Source: Chloroflexota bacterium (GTDB taxonomy: Bacteria; Chloroflexota; Dehalococcoidia; Lucifugimonadales; UBA3495). From it: 5,885 nucleotides of DNA. This document shows positions 4,646-5,885 of the stretch, piece after piece. Position numbers and translations under genes: made by a program. Each line of letters starts with the position of its first letter. The stretch's first letter is position 1. The notes beneath the pieces are model-generated. The model worked only from the letters and a program-made list of their open reading frames with translations, was not told the DNA's origin and did not search any database. The stretch is from the NCBI GenBank assembly GCA_028874675.1, contig JAPPJA010000036.1, positions 1 through 5,885 on the forward strand, written 5' to 3'.

Positions 4646-5710
4646 ATGAACGTGGGAATGATGATGATCTTCTCCAGCTACGGCTGGGAGAGGGGTTCGG
4701 ACGCACAGATGTGGGAGGAAGAGCTCAGGCTGGCGGAGATTGCCGCCGACTCGGGGTTTGATTGCCTGTGGTCCGCCGAGCACCACTTCAATGACTATTC
4801 CTTCGTCCCCGACAACCTGCAGCTGATGACCCACCTTGCGGCCAAATACCCGCACGTTGACGTGGGCACGGCGGCAGTCATCCTGCCGTGGCACAACCCC
4901 CTGCGGGTGGCGGAGAATGCCGCCGTCCTGGACATGCTCAGCGGCGGACGCCTGCGGCTGGGCTTCGGTCGGGGCCTGGCAAGGCGGGAGTTTGAGACCT
5001 TCGGCATCAGCATGGACGAGTCCCGCGCCCGCTTTGACGAGGCGGCCCCCATGATTGTGGAGGCGCTGCGGACGGGGTACATCGAGGGGGACGGTCCTCA
5101 CTACCCGCAGGCGCGAACGGAAATCCGGCCCCGGCCCGAGCATTCCTTTGACGGCCGCATATATGCCGTGGCCGCCAGCGATGATTCCGTAAATTCGGCG
5201 GCCCAGCTGGGCGCCCACATCATCATGTTCGCCGCCCGGCCCTGGGAGATGCGCATGCCCGGCATCGAGCGGGGCCGCGCGCTGCATCGCGAGTTCCACG
5301 GAGTGGAGCCGCCCGCCCTGATGATTACCGAGTTTGTCATCTGCGGCGAAGACCTGGCCCAGTGCGAGGAAGAGGCCCGCCAGTACCAGGGCAAGTTCGT
5401 CGAAAGCAACTTCCATCACTACGAGTTCCTGGGCGACCACTTCGGTTCCGTCAAGGGCTACGACGCCTACCAGCAGAAGGCGGCCATCGCCCGCGAGGCC
5501 GGCCTGGAAGGGGCGGTAGAGGGGTTTATGAAGGCGGCCAGCTGGGGCACCCCCGACAAGATTCTGCGGGGCCTGGAAGAGAGGAAGGAGTTGCTCGGCG
5601 ACTTCGAATGGAATGTCTCCTTCCGCTTTGGCGGCACACCCCCTGAGGTAGCGGAGCGGAGCCTGAAGCTATTCGCCGAAGAGGGGTTGCCCGTCCTTGA
5701 GTCCTGGTAG
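4646..5710 (+). CDS. LLM-class flavin-dependent oxidoreductase (bacterial luciferase family)
   Basis: A complete 354-residue protein, typical length for the family (PF00296). AAGGAG at 4633-4638 is 7 nt from the ATG. It folds as a TIM barrel. Visible landmarks are MNVGMMMIFS (strand 1), AADSGFDCLWSAEHHFNDYS (33-52, with the family EHH motif), VDVGTAAVILPWHNPLRVAE (71-90), LDMLSGGRLRLGFGRG (95-110, phosphate-binding region for the flavin), YAVAASDDSVNSAAQLGAHI (173-192), and the C-terminal GTPDKILRGLEERKELLG (301-318) with the closing strand FEWNVSFRFGG. These enzymes use reduced flavin from a partner reductase to oxygenate small organic compounds such as alkanes, ketones, sulfonates or terpenes. 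The EHHF and GRLRLGFGRG segments fit FMN-type luciferase-like monooxygenases. Substrate cannot be deduced. The upstream SDR gene may share the pathway, though the intervening repeat element makes joint transcription uncertain. Confidence 0.92.
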   Translation: MNVGMMMIFSSYGWERGSDAQMWEEELRLAEIAADSGFDCLWSAEHHFNDYSFVPDNLQLMTHLAAKYPHVDVGTAAVILPWHNPLRVAENAAVLDMLSGGRLRLGFGRGLARREFETFGISMDESRARFDEAAPMIVEALRTGYIEGDGPHYPQARTEIRPRPEHSFDGRIYAVAASDDSVNSAAQLGAHIIMFAARPWEMRMPGIERGRALHREFHGVEPPALMITEFVICGEDLAQCEEEARQYQGKFVESNFHHYEFLGDHFGSVKGYDAYQQKAAIAREAGLEGAVEGFMKAASWGTPDKILRGLEERKELLGDFEWNVSFRFGGTPPEVAERSLKLFAEEGLPVLESW

Positions 5711-5885
5711 CAATTAGAAACTTAATGGGCATCAACCGGGACTCGACAGGTCAAGACAGTTGCCGCATTAACGTGGCCCCCGAAATCACTCCTGCCACTT
5801 TCACCTCCAGCTCCTGCCAATACGTTGGTTGCATAGTCAGCCGAGGCGCATTGGTAGTCTTCTTGCGAGTCTGATACCTTCTCAT
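5711..5885. other. Tail region with no supported gene; short minus-strand frames reach the window edge
   Basis: On the minus strand, an ATG at 5885 opens a 44-residue frame (MRRYQTRKKTTNAPRLTMQP onward, stop at 5751-5753). A second minus frame, also open at the window edge, runs to a TAA at about 5724. Neither resembles a known family and both could be chance or the 3' end of a convergent gene whose body is outside the window. No clear terminator for the LLM gene is seen here. Confidence 0.3.

Noticed and set aside
4454..5440. Long minus-strand open frame (328 codons) opposite the LLM gene
   Set aside because: It lies antisense to a clear luciferase-family gene with strong ribosome binding site; its product shows no family pattern, and high GC routinely produces such antisense frames.
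1..5885. CRISPR arrays, tRNA or rRNA genes, insertion-sequence transposases
   Set aside because: No regularly spaced repeats, cloverleaf or rRNA-like segments, or transposase motifs were found on either strand.

Overview
The window looks like chromosomal DNA from a GC-rich environmental bacterium, carrying a lower-GC accessory segment in its middle. The outer genes are two luciferase-like (LLM) flavin-dependent oxidoreductases (the first is only a C-terminal end), a DUF1801 protein and a divergent short-chain dehydrogenase/reductase (SDR). Multiple LLM and SDR paralogues side by side resemble the gene content of Chloroflexota such as the SAR202/Dehalococcoidia lineages, but this assignment is only an inference. 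No rRNA, tRNA or other taxonomic marker is present.

Layout, all genes on the + strand: 1-222, end of an LLM oxidoreductase; 269-293, a strong hairpin; 309-800, DUF1801 protein with an odd G-rich 3' end; 790-835, a sigma70-like promoter and palindromic operator candidate; 850-1101 and 1101-1505, a Phd/YefM antitoxin and VapC-type PIN toxin pair overlapping by one base; 1517-1657, a second, orphan C-terminal fragment of a DUF1801 gene; 1658-1803, an AT-richer leader with two mutually exclusive hairpins, one covering the ribosome binding site; 1804-3351, a 515-residue reverse transcriptase of the Abi/UG (defence RT) type with a helical C-terminal domain; 3352-3623, a non-coding gap with one clean hairpin; 3624-4460, a divergent SDR; 4500-4590, a small structured repeat-like element; 4646-5710, a complete LLM oxidoreductase; 5711-5885, a tail with no convincing gene.

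The most interesting part is 790-3623. A toxin-antitoxin module and a probable antiphage reverse transcriptase lie together between metabolic genes, and the toxin-antitoxin pair is bracketed by two copies of a DUF1801 3' end. This is the usual look of a small defence island. The RT has its catalytic motifs (D147, and FSDD with D226/D227) and a C-terminal half that resembles an alpha-solenoid, as in AbiA/AbiK-like enzymes, but I see no HEPN, nitrilase or other effector domain and cannot place it in a numbered DRT type. Whether it works alone or with an RNA encoded in one of its flanks is the main open question. The flanking SDR and LLM genes probably act in oxidation of small organic molecules, but their substrates cannot be read from the sequence.
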